A stretch of 64,000 nucleotides of DNA from assembly GCA_029338675.1 (NCBI GenBank), contig JAQYAV010000041.1, positions 1 to 64,000 on the forward strand, given 5' to 3'. The notes below the pieces were generated by a model, which saw only the letters and a list, made by a program, of their open reading frames with translations, ran no database searches and had not been told where the DNA came from. The stretch comes from Lachnospiraceae bacterium. Lineage in GTDB: Bacteria; Bacillota; Clostridia; Lachnospirales; Lachnospiraceae. Position 1 is the stretch's first letter; each line of letters opens with the position of its first letter. The translations under genes were made by a program, and so were the position numbers. This document shows positions 33,183 to 41,865 of the stretch, one piece after another.

Positions 33183-35063
33183 CTACATGCCCTCTAATAA
33201 TATATCGACATCACTTCTACCGAATTCACATAATACTCTACGAATCTCATTAATCGTAGCTTCATCTGCATGAATCTCAACGACATCAAATAGCTTATCA
33301 ACATACTCGCACCATTTCACGAAAATAAGTTCAAGATCTTCTCTAGTAGGTTGCTTAAGCTTATTCATTGAAGCCATCTTAGATTTTCCTGACATTATTT
33401 CTTTTAATGAATATGATTGTGGCACAATACCATAAGCAATGTATCTAATCTCTTCTGTTCTTACTAGAGCACTATCGTACATCTCAACTAACAAATCTTC
33501 AATAACATCACTTGCCTTGTCAAAATTATGGTAGTACATCTCTGGAGTCTTGTATTTTGGTCTTGACAAAACATCATCCTTGTTATACCAATAAAATTGT
33601 TCGTTACTAGCTACGGTATTCTCAGATTGTTTTTCAACCTTTTTTGGTGTTTGAACAATCTTATCTGCTTGTATATCTGAAGCATTATCTGTAACAGCAC
33701 CCATCTGCATCATATTTACATCCTGATAAGCCGCATTATTATCTTGTGCAGCTATATCCTGTACAGCAAAGGCTTCTTCCTGAATCTCCTCCATCATATA
33801 TTCGTCTTCATCACTTTCATCATCGTCATATTCATACGCCTTTGATGAAAATGCACTATCTTCATATGCTTCACTCTGTGCTATTACATCATTTGTTGTG
33901 TCTTCATCACTACTATTGTTAGCAAATGCACTATCAATAGTATTAGATGTATCATTTTTGTCTATAGTATTAACCGCCTCATTCGAAGCTTCATTTGTAA
34001 TACTATTTTTTGCATCTGACGCAACAGAATTGCTATCTGCTACATTCGTAGTAGCACTTTCTTGTTTGTCCTCCTCGTTATGTCTAAAACCAAGAGTTTC
34101 CTTAATATTATATCCAGGAATACTTGTAGTAAGCCTTTCCTTTTCAAAGGATAAATTATTTCGATTCACAATTCTTGGTACTGTCTTCTCTGAAGAAATC
34201 ACATCCTTATTATCAGCAGAAGTAGATTTTACAGAAGACTGTTCAGCTTTTGTTTTACCAATAAGCTTATCAGTATCTTCGTCCATCTCTTCATCGTCTT
34301 CCAATTCTTCATCATTTGATTTAATATTAATCTTTTGCTTATCAACACTAATGTGCTGCTTATTATCTGACTCTTTATCTGTAATTGCAGCATCTGCAGC
34401 ATTCAAAGGTGCTTCTTCAATTACTGGAGTTTCTGTGATTATTGGAGTATCTTGAGTTTCTATAATTGCTGTATTTTCTATAACTTCTTGTTTTTCTTCT
34501 GTAGTTTCATCAGAAATCTTTGTCTTCTTCGCTAAAGTAGGTTCAATATTCTTATCTGCAGCAGCCTGCCTTTTTGCTAACTTATTCTCAATAGAAGAAT
34601 TCTTAACCTTCTTAGTATCAATCTCTTTTGTATCTCCTGACAAAACACTATCATCAACTGTCTGTTCTTTTTTGTTATTATCCTTCTTAGAGTTTTCTTT
34701 TGTTGTAGCTGCTATATTCTTCTTATCTGTTGCTTTTTTTAAAGCTTTGTTCTTGTCAATCTCATCTCTACTACCAGACTTCTTAACATTATTAGTTGAT
34801 CTCTTTGAAGCCTTTGCTTCAGTCTTTGTAGGCGACATTTTGTTTTTATCAGAGCCTTGCTTAGACGGTGTTTTTCCTTTTGTTGTATTCTTCTTTATCT
34901 CATCTTTATCTTCAGACGATTTCTTCACTTTAACTTCAGATTCATCAATTTCATCTGATTTCTTACTACTTTTAACAATAAGAACAATTGTCAAAACAAA
35001 CAAAACAACGAACAAAAATACTATTGTTCCAAGCATAATTAAAGCTATTGTTTGATTACTCAT
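33183..35063 (-). CDS. Large membrane-anchored, low-complexity acidic protein of unknown function
   Basis: A 626-residue protein. One N-terminal membrane helix (about residues 5-29, LIMLGTIVFLFVVLFVLTIVLIV), then about 450 residues of low complexity: first Lys/Ser/Asp-rich, then Asp/Glu/Asn-rich. Only the last 120-130 residues look folded (from EQFYWYNKDDVLSRPKYKTPEMYYHN to the end, helical, ending LCEFGRSDVDILLEGM). Such an anchor-plus-tether-plus-domain plan is used by cell division and envelope scaffolds, but I do not recognise the family. It lies opposite DUF368 and upstream of gltX, on its own transcript. Start chosen for the AGGAA just upstream. Confidence 0.8.
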   Translation of the reverse strand: MSNQTIALIMLGTIVFLFVVLFVLTIVLIVKSSKKSDEIDESEVKVKKSSEDKDEIKKNTTKGKTPSKQGSDKNKMSPTKTEAKASKRSTNNVKKSGSRDEIDKNKALKKATDKKNIAATTKENSKKDNNKKEQTVDDSVLSGDTKEIDTKKVKNSSIENKLAKRQAAADKNIEPTLAKKTKISDETTEEKQEVIENTAIIETQDTPIITETPVIEEAPLNAADAAITDKESDNKQHISVDKQKINIKSNDEELEDDEEMDEDTDKLIGKTKAEQSSVKSTSADNKDVISSEKTVPRIVNRNNLSFEKERLTTSIPGYNIKETLGFRHNEEDKQESATTNVADSNSVASDAKNSITNEASNEAVNTIDKNDTSNTIDSAFANNSSDEDTTNDVIAQSEAYEDSAFSSKAYEYDDDESDEDEYMMEEIQEEAFAVQDIAAQDNNAAYQDVNMMQMGAVTDNASDIQADKIVQTPKKVEKQSENTVASNEQFYWYNKDDVLSRPKYKTPEMYYHNFDKASDVIEDLLVEMYDSALVRTEEIRYIAYGIVPQSYSLKEIMSGKSKMASMNKLKQPTREDLELIFVKWCEYVDKLFDVVEIHADEATINEIRRVLCEFGRSDVDILLEGM

Positions 35064-35286
35064 TTCCTATCTAACCTCTTTTTCTAAATGTATATCTTTG
35101 TTCTAAAATCAGTACACAAATCATACTGCAAAATAGAACAACATTCCTTGTTAGTATACTAAAAATTCCACCATTAATCAACATTGTGTTGTAAAATATC
35201 AATCACTTTGTTATAATTTCAACTGATATATTCATAGATAAATAGTTTATATATATTTTTATATTTAAATAGTAAAGGAGAGTAAC

Positions 35287-36738
35287 ATGGCAAAGATAAG
35301 AACAAGATTTGCTCCAAGTCCTACTGGTAGAATGCATGTTGGTAATTTGAGGACTGCTCTTTATGCTTTTCTTATTGCTAAGCATGAGGACGGAGATTTT
35401 ATTTTAAGAATAGAGGATACTGATCAGGAACGTGAAGTTGAAGGTGCTGTAGATATTATCTATCGTACTTTAGCAAAAACTAAATTAATTCATGACGAAG
35501 GTCCAGACAAAGATGGTGGCGTTGGTCCTTATATTCAAAGTATCCGCCAGAAGAATGGTATTTATTTAGAGTATGCCAAAAAGCTTATCGAAAAAGGCGA
35601 AGCATACTACTGTTTCTGTGACGAAGAGCGTCTTAATACTCTTGTAACCGAATTGGAAGGAAAAACAATTTCAAAATACGATAAGCATTGTTTAAGCTTA
35701 TCAAAGGAAGAGGTAGAGGCTAACTTAGCAGCCGGCAAACCTTATGTAATAAGACAAAACAATCCATTAGAGGGAACTACTACTTTCAAGGACGAATTAT
35801 ACGGCGACATTACTGTTTCTAACGAAGAATTAGATGACATGATTCTTATTAAATCAGATGGTTTCCCAACATACAATTTTGCTAATGTTGTAGATGATCA
35901 TTTAATGAATATCACACATGTTGTCCGTGGAAATGAATATCTTTCTTCATCTCCAAAGTATAATCGTTTATACGAAGCTTTTGGTTGGGAAGTGCCTACA
36001 TACATCCATTGTCCTCTTATAACTGATGAATCACACAAAAAGCTCAGCAAGAGAAGTGGACATTCTTCTTTCGAAGATTTACTTGAACAAGGATTTTTAA
36101 CTGAAGCAATTATCAACTTTGTAGCTCTTTTAGGCTGGTCACCAGAAGATAATAATGAGATTTTCTCTTTAGACGAGCTTATTAAGGTTTTCAATTACAA
36201 GAACATATCTAAATCTCCTGCAGTATTAGATATGACTAAACTTAAATGGATGAATGGTGAATACATTAAGAAGATGGATGCTGACGAGTTCTACAAGATG
36301 GCTCTTCCATACATCAAGGATGTAATTACAAAAGATGTTGATACAAAGAAAATTGCCAGCATGATTCAGTCTAGAATAGAAGTATTTACTGATATTAAGG
36401 ATCAGATTGATTTCTTTGAGGCTGTTCCTGAATACTCTATCGATATGTACACACACAAGAAGATGAAAACTAATGCAGAGAATTCACTACAATTACTCAA
36501 CGATGTTCTTCCTACTTTAGAGACCTGTGAGAATTTTGATAACGATTCATTATTTGAGTGTTTACAGAATTTTGCAAAAGAAAAAGAATTAAAGACTGGC
36601 TTCGTTATGTGGCCACTTAGAACTGCTGTTTCAGGAAAACAGGCAACTCCTGGTGGAGCAACAGAGCTAATGTCTATCCTTGGAAAGGAAGAAACACTAG
36701 CTCGTATTAAGGCTGCAATTGCCAAATTATCAAATTAA
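35287..36738 (+). CDS. gltX: Glutamyl-tRNA synthetase (GltX)
   Basis: A 483-residue class I aminoacyl-tRNA synthetase. It shows the HIGH-type motif [21 protein letters not shown] near residue 7-27, [11 protein letters not shown], and the KMSKS loop as KKLSKRSG near residue 250. The C-terminal anticodon-binding helical domain (about residue 320 on) ends with [18 protein letters not shown] and [14 protein letters not shown]. It charges tRNA-Glu (and in many Gram-positives also tRNA-Gln for later amidation). AAAGGAGAGTA lies before the ATG. Its stop overlaps the stop of the converging gene 36735-37331 by four bases. No T-box was seen upstream. Confidence 0.97.
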   Translation: MAKIRTRFAPSPTGRMHVGNLRTALYAFLIAKHEDGDFILRIEDTDQEREVEGAVDIIYRTLAKTKLIHDEGPDKDGGVGPYIQSIRQKNGIYLEYAKKLIEKGEAYYCFCDEERLNTLVTELEGKTISKYDKHCLSLSKEEVEANLAAGKPYVIRQNNPLEGTTTFKDELYGDITVSNEELDDMILIKSDGFPTYNFANVVDDHLMNITHVVRGNEYLSSSPKYNRLYEAFGWEVPTYIHCPLITDESHKKLSKRSGHSSFEDLLEQGFLTEAIINFVALLGWSPEDNNEIFSLDELIKVFNYKNISKSPAVLDMTKLKWMNGEYIKKMDADEFYKMALPYIKDVITKDVDTKKIASMIQSRIEVFTDIKDQIDFFEAVPEYSIDMYTHKKMKTNAENSLQLLNDVLPTLETCENFDNDSLFECLQNFAKEKELKTGFVMWPLRTAVSGKQATPGGATELMSILGKEETLARIKAAIAKLSN

Positions 36739-37331
36739 ATATTTAACTCATCAAGAGTTTTGTAATATGAAGGAATAAATTCCTTAACAAAATCGGCGAC
36801 TTCTGGATATTCATTACGCATGGTATTTATTGATTTTTCAATAGTTTCCTTAGCTTTAATGAACTCCCTGTTGCCGGTTTTTTCTTCTTCTATACACTTA
36901 ATTAATGCAGATATCTTATCTGCTGCTTTTACCAATTTCCACTCATAAGCAAAAGCCTCTTCCTTAAAGAATATATCCTGATATGCTTTTCGAATATCTT
37001 CAGGTAGTTGTGACAAAAGCTTATTATTCGCTTCATCCTCTATTGTCTTAAATGCGTCTTTTATATTCTTGTTATAATACTTTACAGGTGTTGGCATGTC
37101 CCCTGTTATTATTTCTGACGCATCATGATACAACCCAATTAATGCAGCTTTCTCGCAATTCAAATTCTTTGAATATCTCACATTTCCAATAACGCACAAT
37201 ACATGTGCAATCATGCTAACCTCTAAAGAATGCTCCGATAAATTCTCATCAAATGTATTTCTCATTAGCGCCCATCTGTCTATATATTTCATTCTTGCCA
37301 CAGTAGCAAAAAAACTATATTCATTATCCAT
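36735..37331 (-). CDS. HD-domain nucleotidase, YfbR-like
   Basis: A 198-residue HD protein. The YfbR family removes phosphate from deoxynucleoside 5'-monophosphates. The family opening [39 protein letters not shown] contains the SEHS metal His, followed by [18 protein letters not shown] with the HD pair and substrate-binding Asp, and [12 protein letters not shown] with the last metal Asp. Length and motif order are right. It converges with gltX; the two stops overlap by four bases. A role in deoxynucleotide balance with nrdD and dut is plausible. The ribosome site is weak (AAAGAA), so the start is moderately sure. Confidence 0.9.
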   Translation of the reverse strand: MDNEYSFFATVARMKYIDRWALMRNTFDENLSEHSLEVSMIAHVLCVIGNVRYSKNLNCEKAALIGLYHDASEIITGDMPTPVKYYNKNIKDAFKTIEDEANNKLLSQLPEDIRKAYQDIFFKEEAFAYEWKLVKAADKISALIKCIEEEKTGNREFIKAKETIEKSINTMRNEYPEVADFVKEFIPSYYKTLDELNI

Positions 37332-37365
37332 AATTCATTTCTTTATGAACTGTACTTGTCATCAG

Positions 37366-37429
37366 AACAATTAATCTAAAAATAATTCATCTAATAAATA
37401 ATTCATCTAATAAATAATTCGCCTAACAA
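37366..37429. repeat. Tandem 16-bp repeats upstream of the YfbR-like gene
   Basis: Two exact copies of ATAATTCATCTAATAA at 37382-37397 and 37398-37413, a third with changes at 37414-37429, and a diverged copy before them. It starts about 35 bases beyond the start codon at 37331. Confidence 0.75.
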
Positions 37430-37521
37430 ATAAAGCTCACAGTATTCCCCTTTCTATAAGTTTATCTATAATACACTATAATATATAATACAAATAAAAT
37501 AATTAACTCAACATATATAAC

Positions 37522-37548
37522 ACGCCCAGTCAACCAATGACTGAGCGT
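37522..37548 (-). terminator. Hairpin after ftsH
   Basis: Eleven-base arms with one mismatch (ACGCCCAGTCA/TGACTGAGCGT), five-base loop. The minus-strand U-tract is poor, so it may stabilise the 3' end or terminate partly. Confidence 0.5.
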
Positions 37549-37558
37549 AATAAAACAT

Positions 37559-39478
37559 TTATTTTTCTATTGTTTTTTCTTCAAGAGTTACATGTTTTGT
37601 TTCTTTATAAAGCTCCATAAACTCTTTACCTGATAGATTTTCTTTCTCATATAAAACCTTTGCAATTGCGTCAAGAGTTTCTATGTTATTATTAAGAAGC
37701 ATATATGCCTTGTCGTACGCATTCTTAATCATCTTCTTAACAGCATCATCTATCTTAGCTTCCGTCTTAGGAGAACAGTTAAGCACTCTCCTTCGATCAA
37801 GATATTCACCTGTAATACCTTCAAGCTGTACCATACCAAATTCATCAGACATTCCATACATTGTTATCATTGTTCTAGCAATATTAGTAGCCTTTTCAAT
37901 GTCATTAGATGCACCTGTTGTAACCGAATCAAACTTGATTGCTTCAGCAGCTCTACCTGCAAGGCATATTACTATCTCCTCCTCAAGCTCCTTCTTACTT
38001 TCAAGATTCTTTTCTTCTTCTGGCACCTGCCATACATAACCTAATGCACCATTTGTTCTTGGAACAATTGTAATTCTCTGAATAGGAAGTGTATTCTTCT
38101 GTAATGCTGCAACAAGAGCATGACCAACCTCATGATATGCAACAATTTTCTTCTCTTTCTCACCAAGAAGCTTTTCCTTCTTCTCCTTACCAGCAAATAC
38201 TACCTCAATTGATTCTAATAAATCTTTCTGTGATACATACTCTCTTTTTTTACGAACAGCCATAAGTGCAGCTTCATTAATGATATTAGCTAAATCAGCT
38301 CCAACTGCACCAGAAGTTGCAAGAGCAAGTTCCTTAAAATCAACTGTTTCGTCCATCTTAACATTCTTAGAATGAACCTTAAGTGTATCAATTCTACCTT
38401 GTAAATCTGGCTTTGATACAATTATTCTTCTATCAAAACGTCCCGGTCTAAGAAGAGCCTTATCAAGCACCTCAGGTCTGTTTGTTGCTGCAAGAATAAC
38501 AATTCCTTTAGATGTATCAAAACCATCCATCTCTGAAAGAAGCTGATTCAAAGTCTGTTCTCTTTCTGAATCTCCACCTGAGTGTCTTGTATCTCTGCTT
38601 CGTCCAATTGCATCAATCTCATCAATAAAGATAATACATGGCGACATTGAATTAGCCTTCTTAAACAACTCTCTTACTCGCGATGCACCAAGACCTACAT
38701 ACATCTCAATAAATTCAGAACCTGAAAGTGAAAAAAACGGCACCTTTGCTTCTCCCGCAACAGCCTTTGCAAGAAGAGTCTTACCTGTTCCCGGAGGTCC
38801 AACTAAAAGAGCACCCTTAGGAAGCTTAGCTCCAATTTGTAAGTATCTTTCAGGTTTATCAAGGAAATCAACAAGTTCTGTAAGAGACTCCTTCGCTTCT
38901 TCTTGTCCTGCTACATCATCAAATGTAACACCTGTTTCTTTTTCAACATATAGCTTGGCATTAGACTTATTTACACCCATAAGTCCACCACTCTTTGATA
39001 CAGACTTCATCAAAAGCATCATAAGCAAATAGAACGCAAGTATCATTATACCATAAGATAATATTGTAGAAACCAAGGCATTGCCGCCCTCGTCCACTCT
39101 CTCATATTCTACATTTGCTTTGTTAAGTCTCTCAACAAGATTATAATCTTCAGTCCTTACTACAACGTATTTTACGTCATAAGCTGCATCTTCATCTTCA
39201 GTTGCTGGTTCAAAAATAATTTGACTGTTGTAGATTTTAACCTTGCTGACTTTATTTTCTTCAAGCATTTTAATAAATTCATCATATGTTACCTTTTCCT
39301 GCCCTGCAGTTTTAAAATTGTCATACGCCTTCCAAAAAATAAGTGCAAATCCAATAGAAAGAATCAATAGAATCAATGTTCCTGTTGGTTTCTTTTTATT
39401 GTTATTATCATTCCCACCATTATTGTTCTGGTTTTGATTATCGTTATAATCAGAACCATTATTATAATTATTTTCCAT
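37559..39478 (-). CDS. ftsH: ATP-dependent zinc metalloprotease FtsH
   Basis: A 639-residue membrane AAA+ protease that removes damaged membrane proteins and regulators. Layout: Asn-rich N terminus, membrane helix about 33-50, an outside domain, second helix about 137-157, AAA+ domain with Walker A GPPGTGKT (227-234), Walker B CIIFIDEIDAI, SRH with the Arg finger region (NRPEVLDKALLRPGRFDRR), and a C-terminal metalloprotease with the zinc motif HEVGH near residue 450 and a later Asp. The usual motif is HEAGH; one residue differs. AGGAGAA-like site precedes the start. It lies between glyA and the YfbR-like gene on the same strand. Confidence 0.97.
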   Translation of the reverse strand: MENNYNNGSDYNDNQNQNNNGGNDNNNKKKPTGTLILLILSIGFALIFWKAYDNFKTAGQEKVTYDEFIKMLEENKVSKVKIYNSQIIFEPATEDEDAAYDVKYVVVRTEDYNLVERLNKANVEYERVDEGGNALVSTILSYGIMILAFYLLMMLLMKSVSKSGGLMGVNKSNAKLYVEKETGVTFDDVAGQEEAKESLTELVDFLDKPERYLQIGAKLPKGALLVGPPGTGKTLLAKAVAGEAKVPFFSLSGSEFIEMYVGLGASRVRELFKKANSMSPCIIFIDEIDAIGRSRDTRHSGGDSEREQTLNQLLSEMDGFDTSKGIVILAATNRPEVLDKALLRPGRFDRRIIVSKPDLQGRIDTLKVHSKNVKMDETVDFKELALATSGAVGADLANIINEAALMAVRKKREYVSQKDLLESIEVVFAGKEKKEKLLGEKEKKIVAYHEVGHALVAALQKNTLPIQRITIVPRTNGALGYVWQVPEEEKNLESKKELEEEIVICLAGRAAEAIKFDSVTTGASNDIEKATNIARTMITMYGMSDEFGMVQLEGITGEYLDRRRVLNCSPKTEAKIDDAVKKMIKNAYDKAYMLLNNNIETLDAIAKVLYEKENLSGKEFMELYKETKHVTLEEKTIEK

Positions 39479-39494
39479 TTAGTTCTCCAATCGC

Positions 39495-39518
39495 AAAGGC
39501 TGCCCTAAAGCAGCCTTT
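39495..39518 (-). terminator. Strong hairpin between glyA and ftsH
   Basis: Perfect nine-base arms (AAAGGCTGC/GCAGCCTTT) with a six-base loop, 8 bases after the glyA stop and ending close to the ftsH ribosome site. The U-tract is only TTTG, so it may attenuate rather than fully stop. Confidence 0.55.
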
Positions 39519-39525
39519 AATAATC

Positions 39526-40761
39526 TTACTTATATAATGGATACTTGTCAGTAATACTCTTAACAAGCTCCATAGCCTTGTGGTTATCCTTGTCGATAAC
39601 TGCTGCCTTAATTGCATCGGCAATTGTAATCATATCCTCTTCCTTAGCTCCTCTTGTAGTAATTGCAGGAGTACCAAGTCTAATACCACTTGTAACAAAT
39701 GGAGACTTAGGATCATTAGGTACTGTGTTCTTATTACAAGTAATGTGTACAGAATCAAGGAGCTTCTCAACCTCCTTACCAGTTAAATCCAAGTTCTGTA
39801 AATCAACAAGCATTAAATGATTATCTGTTCCACCTGATACAATCTTGAAGCCTCTCTCTGTAAGAGCCTTAGCAAGACATGCTGCATTCTTAACAACCTG
39901 AGCCTGATATGCCTTATATTCATCTGACAATGCTTCCTTAAGACATACTGCCTTACCAGCAATAACATGCATCAACGGACCACCCTGAATTCCAGGGAAT
40001 ACTGCCTTGTTAAAGTTATATTTTTCATTAACCTCGTTGCTTGATAAAATCATACCACCACGTGGTCCACGTAAAGTCTTATGAGTTGTTGTAGTTGTTA
40101 CATGAGCATATGGAATTGGACTCTCATGCATTCCAGCGGCAACAAGACCAGCGATATGAGCCATATCTACCATTAACACTGCTCCAACTTCATCAGCTAT
40201 CTCCCTAAATCTCTTGAAATCAATTGCTCTAGCATATGCCGAAGCACCAGCTACAATAAGCTTTGGCTTACATTCCTTTGCAATTCTTAACACTTCATCA
40301 TAATCAATAAATCCATCGTCATTAACACCATAAGGAACAACGTTAAAATACTTTCCAGATAAGTTAACTGGTGATCCATGAGTAAGGTGTCCACCATGTG
40401 CAAGATTCATACCCATAAATGTATCACCAGGCTCCATAATAGCAAAGAAAACAGCCATATTAGCCTGTGCCCCTGAATGAGGCTGAACATTAACATACTC
40501 ACATCCAAAAAGCTCTTTTGCTCTTTCAATAGCAAGTGTCTCAACAACATCAACATGCTCACATCCACCATAATATCTCTTTCCTGGATATCCCTCAGCA
40601 TATTTATTAGTAAGTGGGCTTCCCATAGCAGCCATTACTGCTTTAGAAACAATATTCTCCGAAGCAATAAGCTCAATATTATCATTCTGTCTGTTAATCT
40701 CTGCTGTCATAGCAGCAGCCACTTCAGGATCAAAGCCTGACACCTCTGTAAAATCGTACAT
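39526..40761 (-). CDS. glyA: Serine hydroxymethyltransferase (GlyA)
   Basis: A 411-residue PLP enzyme that converts serine and tetrahydrofolate to glycine and methylene-tetrahydrofolate, the main source of one-carbon units. Motifs: [41 protein letters not shown] (substrate and folate contacts), [17 protein letters not shown], and [14 protein letters not shown] with the PLP lysine. Length and order are normal. TGGAGGTATTG precedes the start. Promoter at 40867-40895. It connects with the fol cluster functionally but sits 20 kb away, upstream of ftsH with a hairpin in between. Confidence 0.98.
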   Translation of the reverse strand: MYDFTEVSGFDPEVAAAMTAEINRQNDNIELIASENIVSKAVMAAMGSPLTNKYAEGYPGKRYYGGCEHVDVVETLAIERAKELFGCEYVNVQPHSGAQANMAVFFAIMEPGDTFMGMNLAHGGHLTHGSPVNLSGKYFNVVPYGVNDDGFIDYDEVLRIAKECKPKLIVAGASAYARAIDFKRFREIADEVGAVLMVDMAHIAGLVAAGMHESPIPYAHVTTTTTHKTLRGPRGGMILSSNEVNEKYNFNKAVFPGIQGGPLMHVIAGKAVCLKEALSDEYKAYQAQVVKNAACLAKALTERGFKIVSGGTDNHLMLVDLQNLDLTGKEVEKLLDSVHITCNKNTVPNDPKSPFVTSGIRLGTPAITTRGAKEEDMITIADAIKAAVIDKDNHKAMELVKSITDKYPLYK

Positions 40762-40866
40762 TACAATACCTCCATAAACAAATTTATATTACGTAAGTGA
40801 CACCGTCACATAATACCACAAACAAAAAAACAATCTCATGCCTTAGTTCGAGATAAAAACAAGACA

Positions 40867-40895
40867 ATTATCTCATATTGCTTTTTTAGTGTCAA
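40867..40895 (-). promoter_or_regulatory. Promoter of glyA
   Basis: Perfect TTGACA (40890-40895) and GATAAT (40867-40872), 17-bp spacer, minus strand. The leader of about 100 bases holds a small ATCTC...GAGAT hairpin followed by TGTTTTTTT at about 40823-40855, which could attenuate. Confidence 0.65.
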
Positions 40896-40931
40896 TAAAA
40901 TCAATATATAAACATCTCATAAAAATATGAT

Positions 40932-41774
40932 TTATTTGTGAACTTTATTTTTCTTATTATTATCTAAAATCTGTGTAAGAAAATAGTTTATTTCAGCTCC
41001 ATATAAAATAATCTGCATCCCGACATAAAGCCAAATTAATATTAAAATTACAGAAGTCAAGCTTCCATACATATACGAGTTTTTGGTCATTATTCTAATA
41101 TAAAACGAAAATGCCTTTGTCATAACAAGCCAAGTAAGAGAAGCCGTTGCAGCACCAATAACCTCATATCTTATCTTTCCTTTTCTTCCTGGTAATTGAT
41201 AATATATAACAAGAAGAAAAACAAAAATAATGGTAAATGTTACCACCCCTTTAATACTTACAATAAAAAATGTCGCGTTTGATAAAATAACATTTTTCTC
41301 TAATATCTTCTTTGCAAATTCTGTTCCATATACATGTAGTGTCATAATAAATATACTCATCACAATAAAAACAAGGGTGTAAAGCGAACAAAGCAACCTA
41401 ACCACAAAGAAATTTTTCTTTCGTTCCACGCAATAAATTTTGTCCAAACCATATGATAATGACTGTATTCCCTTTGCTGAAGACCATAAACTGACCAATA
41501 CAGTAATGATTGTAAACGAATAACTATCTGAATATACAATATCATCTATCAAAATGTAGATATAAGACCTTAATTCTGCTGGAGCAATCCTTAAAATATA
41601 ATCAATTACATTTGTATGTATAAGTGATATTTTTGAAGTAATCATAACAACTAAAAACACAAAAGGAAAAAAAGAAAGCAACACAAAGAACGTAACCTGT
41701 GCAGCATATGCTGCCAGGCTATCTTCGCTTGCTTTCTTAAAAAATACAGACATTCCATTTAGTATCTTTTTCAT
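40932..41774 (-). CDS. YihY/BrkB-family membrane protein
   Basis: About 280 residues when started at the ATG at 41774 (GTGGG upstream); a longer in-frame start at 41810 has less support. Six predicted membrane helices. The YihY signature lies near the N terminus: SLAAYAAQVTFFVLLSFFPFVFLVVMI, then SAKGIQSLSYGLDKIY, and the last helices end with LIWLYVGMQIILYGAEINYFL. The family was once annotated as ribonuclease BN, now regarded as an error; its true role (possibly transport or envelope) is unknown. It lies alone between glyA and the SpoIID-domain gene on the same strand. Confidence 0.9.
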   Translation of the reverse strand: MKKILNGMSVFFKKASEDSLAAYAAQVTFFVLLSFFPFVFLVVMITSKISLIHTNVIDYILRIAPAELRSYIYILIDDIVYSDSYSFTIITVLVSLWSSAKGIQSLSYGLDKIYCVERKKNFFVVRLLCSLYTLVFIVMSIFIMTLHVYGTEFAKKILEKNVILSNATFFIVSIKGVVTFTIIFVFLLVIYYQLPGRKGKIRYEVIGAATASLTWLVMTKAFSFYIRIMTKNSYMYGSLTSVILILIWLYVGMQIILYGAEINYFLTQILDNNKKNKVHK

Positions 41775-41865
41775 AAATAATACCCACTCACTAAATCCAT
41801 TATTATACAACGTAAATTGCTTATATCAATCTGGTATTGTTACACTACTCAAAATATCTAACAAA

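Noticed and set aside
33898..34455. Open frame of 185 codons on the plus strand
   Set aside because: It is antisense to the low-complexity part of the 33183-35063 gene; Ser/Leu-rich translation is typical of a shadow frame and there is no ribosome site.
35070..35286. T-box leader before gltX
   Set aside because: No T-box consensus (AGGGTGGNACCGCG-like) or terminator was seen in the leader.
40762..40931. Tetrahydrofolate or glycine riboswitch before glyA
   Set aside because: The leader lacks the conserved cores of both; only a short hairpin with T-run is present.
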